Shown here piece after piece: positions 62,994-64,000 of a DNA stretch of 64,000 bases. A program made the position numbers and the translations under genes. Source of the DNA: Helicobacter sp. MIT 05-5293 (GTDB lineage: Bacteria > Campylobacterota > Campylobacteria > Campylobacterales > Helicobacteraceae); the NCBI RefSeq assembly GCF_000765665.2, contig NZ_JROZ02000002.1:309691-373690 (forward strand), in the 5' to 3' direction. The stretch's first letter is position 1; the number at the start of each line of letters is the position of its first letter. The notes under the pieces were generated by a model. The model had not been told where the DNA came from. It worked only from the letters and a program-made list of their open reading frames with translations, and ran no database searches.

Positions 62994-63032
62994 AAAGATA
63001 TATTATATCTTTAAGTTTAAAATGTTTATAAT
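62994..63032. promoter_or_regulatory. Divergent promoter region with a 19-base palindrome
   Basis: AAAGATATA (62994-63002), T, TATATCTTT (63004-63012) is a perfect palindrome. It contains the minus-strand TATAAT (63002-63007) for the esterase gene. TATAAT at 63027-63032 on plus is the probable -10 box of the chemoreceptor gene. Confidence 0.5.
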
Positions 63033-63064
63033 TATTCTCAACTTCTTTGAAATAGGGATTTTCA

Positions 63065-64000
63065 ATGTTTAAATATTTTTCTTTAAAGTTCAAGATATTG
63101 ATACTCGTAATGGGTTGTTGTGTTAGTTTTGGCACTCTTGTTGGATTGTTGATTTTTAATCAAACCAAAGTAACAAACCATATGGGAGAAGAAATCACAC
63201 AATTAGTGCAAAAAGAAGTAGAGCAAAAAATCAAACTTGCCACAGATTCTATGGCGTTATCGCTTGGTGTGCTTGTCAAAGGACTTCCCGAAAAAGAACA
63301 AATTGAAATTATTGCTAAAGCGATTGAAGATTTCCGTTTTGAAGAGGATAAGTCGGGTTATTATTTTGTTTATCAAGAGCATGTCCCTGTGGCTCACCCT
63401 ACGCGTAAAGATTTGATAGGTAAATCTCTTTACGAGGCAAAAGATGCTAACGGTGTGTATTATGTGAGAGATTTATACAGCACTGCTCAAAGTCAAACTC
63501 CCAAGGGTAAATTTGTGTATTTTGTCTTTTCCAAACCTCTTCCTGATGGCACTTTGACGACAGCGGATAAAGTAGGCTATGCGGCGATGATACCCAATAC
63601 GCGTAATATGTGGATTTCAACAGGTGTTTATGTGGATACTCTTGCTGAATACGCACAGCCTATTTCGGATAGAATTATTGATTTGATTCGAGATTTCTTA
63701 CTTAAATCTTTTTCTGCAGCTGCAGTCGTCTTTATCATTGTTTTTGTGCCTTTGGTGATAGGATTTTACTCTAACTTACTAAGAAGTGTGCGCATATTGC
63801 AAAAAAACCTTTCTTTGTTTTTTGCCTACCTAAGCCATGAGATTCAAAATATTCAATTAGTGTCTTTAGATTCTAAAGACGAATTCGGTGAAATCTCACA
63901 TGCCATCAACGACAACATTGAAAAAACACAAAAAGGACTAGAGCAAGATTCTCATGCAGTAGAACAATCTGTCCAAACTGCAAAAGCAATAGAATCTGGA
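63065..64000 (+). CDS. Methyl-accepting chemotaxis protein with Cache domain (partial, runs off the window)
   Basis: Open from ATG 63065 to the window edge, so the signalling domain is not seen in full. A membrane segment (ILILVMGCCVSFGTLVGLLIF, residues ~11-31) is followed by a periplasmic sensor of about 180 residues of the single-Cache type (DKSGYYFVYQEHVPVAHP, NMWISTGVYVDTLAEYA). A second membrane segment lies near 220-240 and then the HAMP-like linker. It would report to the CheW/CheV/CheAY proteins encoded at 9.8-13.7 kb. The ligand is unknown. Confidence 0.88.
   Translation, partial: MFKYFSLKFKILILVMGCCVSFGTLVGLLIFNQTKVTNHMGEEITQLVQKEVEQKIKLATDSMALSLGVLVKGLPEKEQIEIIAKAIEDFRFEEDKSGYYFVYQEHVPVAHPTRKDLIGKSLYEAKDANGVYYVRDLYSTAQSQTPKGKFVYFVFSKPLPDGTLTTADKVGYAAMIPNTRNMWISTGVYVDTLAEYAQPISDRIIDLIRDFLLKSFSAAAVVFIIVFVPLVIGFYSNLLRSVRILQKNLSLFFAYLSHEIQNIQLVSLDSKDEFGEISHAINDNIEKTQKGLEQDSHAVEQSVQTAKAIESG

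Noticed and set aside
1..64000. tRNA, rRNA, CRISPR arrays and insertion sequences
   Set aside because: No cloverleaf-like intergenic stretch, no regularly spaced repeats and no transposase frame were seen. A tRNAscan or CRISPR finder run would settle it.

Overview
The window looks like chromosomal DNA from an enterohepatic Helicobacter or a close campylobacterotal relative. The DNA is AT-rich and the codon use is AT-biased. Promoters mostly lack a -35 box and carry TATAAT or TGCTATAAT -10 boxes. Recognisable gene neighbourhoods match H. pylori or Campylobacter order: cheV-cheAY-cheW, prfB-cheZ-U32 peptidase, fabG-acpP-fabF-accA, pyrG-recJ, rpe-dnaQ, and fbp-(small Cys protein)-metG-(MurF-like)-cmoB-(Cj0977-like). 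The heptamer AGAATCT/AGATTCT recurs dozens of times on both strands. I saw no rRNA, tRNA, CRISPR array or insertion sequence.

Layout. 1-2.0 kb: end of a secreted ATP-dependent DNA ligase gene, serB and a MetF-like gene. 2.0-9.8 kb: an accessory island between core genes. It holds two unrecognised genes on the minus strand, then a tight plus-strand operon: a NYN-domain protein, a GT4 glycosyltransferase fused to a radical SAM/SPASM enzyme, a WG-like repeat domain fused to an O-methyltransferase, a histidine phosphatase, and a P-loop kinase fused to a GlnD-type nucleotidyltransferase. 9.8-17.7 kb: a minus-strand run from a class II aldolase homologue through pepD, argC and an LpxH-like phosphoesterase to cheV-cheAY-cheW. 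18-22.4 kb: hrcA-grpE-dnaK and a lipoprotein-type asparaginase. 22.7-26 kb: prfB, cheZ and a U32 peptidase. 26.3-29.6 kb: a very long FadL-type porin and a CjaA-like binding protein. 29.8-33.2 kb: fatty acid synthesis genes. 33.2-41.8 kb: pbpC, an alpha-2-macroglobulin gene and an RluA enzyme. 42-48 kb: the fbp-metG-cmoB operon. 48-58.2 kb: rpe, dnaQ, prmC, an M48 protease, pyrG, recJ, a nitrilase-like gene, purB and an orphan DNA methylase. 58.4-64 kb: a DASS transporter, a YwqK/MORN-like repeat protein, a phase-variable FkbM methyltransferase, a YqiA-like esterase and the start of a chemoreceptor.

Two things stand out. The first is a two-copy RNA module at 22.57 and 26.11 kb. Two stacked hairpins share the same loops and show compensating base changes. 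The second hairpin masks a perfect Shine-Dalgarno sequence placed just before a tiny ORF (11 and 18 codons), and each copy has a -10 box on both strands. This is the architecture of a type I toxin-antitoxin locus of the AapA/IsoA kind, but the claim rests on sequence reading only. The second is the 4.0-9.8 kb operon of unusual fusion enzymes, whose combination I do not recognise as a described pathway; a modified glycan or small molecule is the most natural guess.

Phase variation is likely at a G11 tract in the FkbM gene and a G9 tract in the FadL gene. Two enzyme-family proteins (class II aldolase, nitrilase) appear to have lost their catalytic residues.
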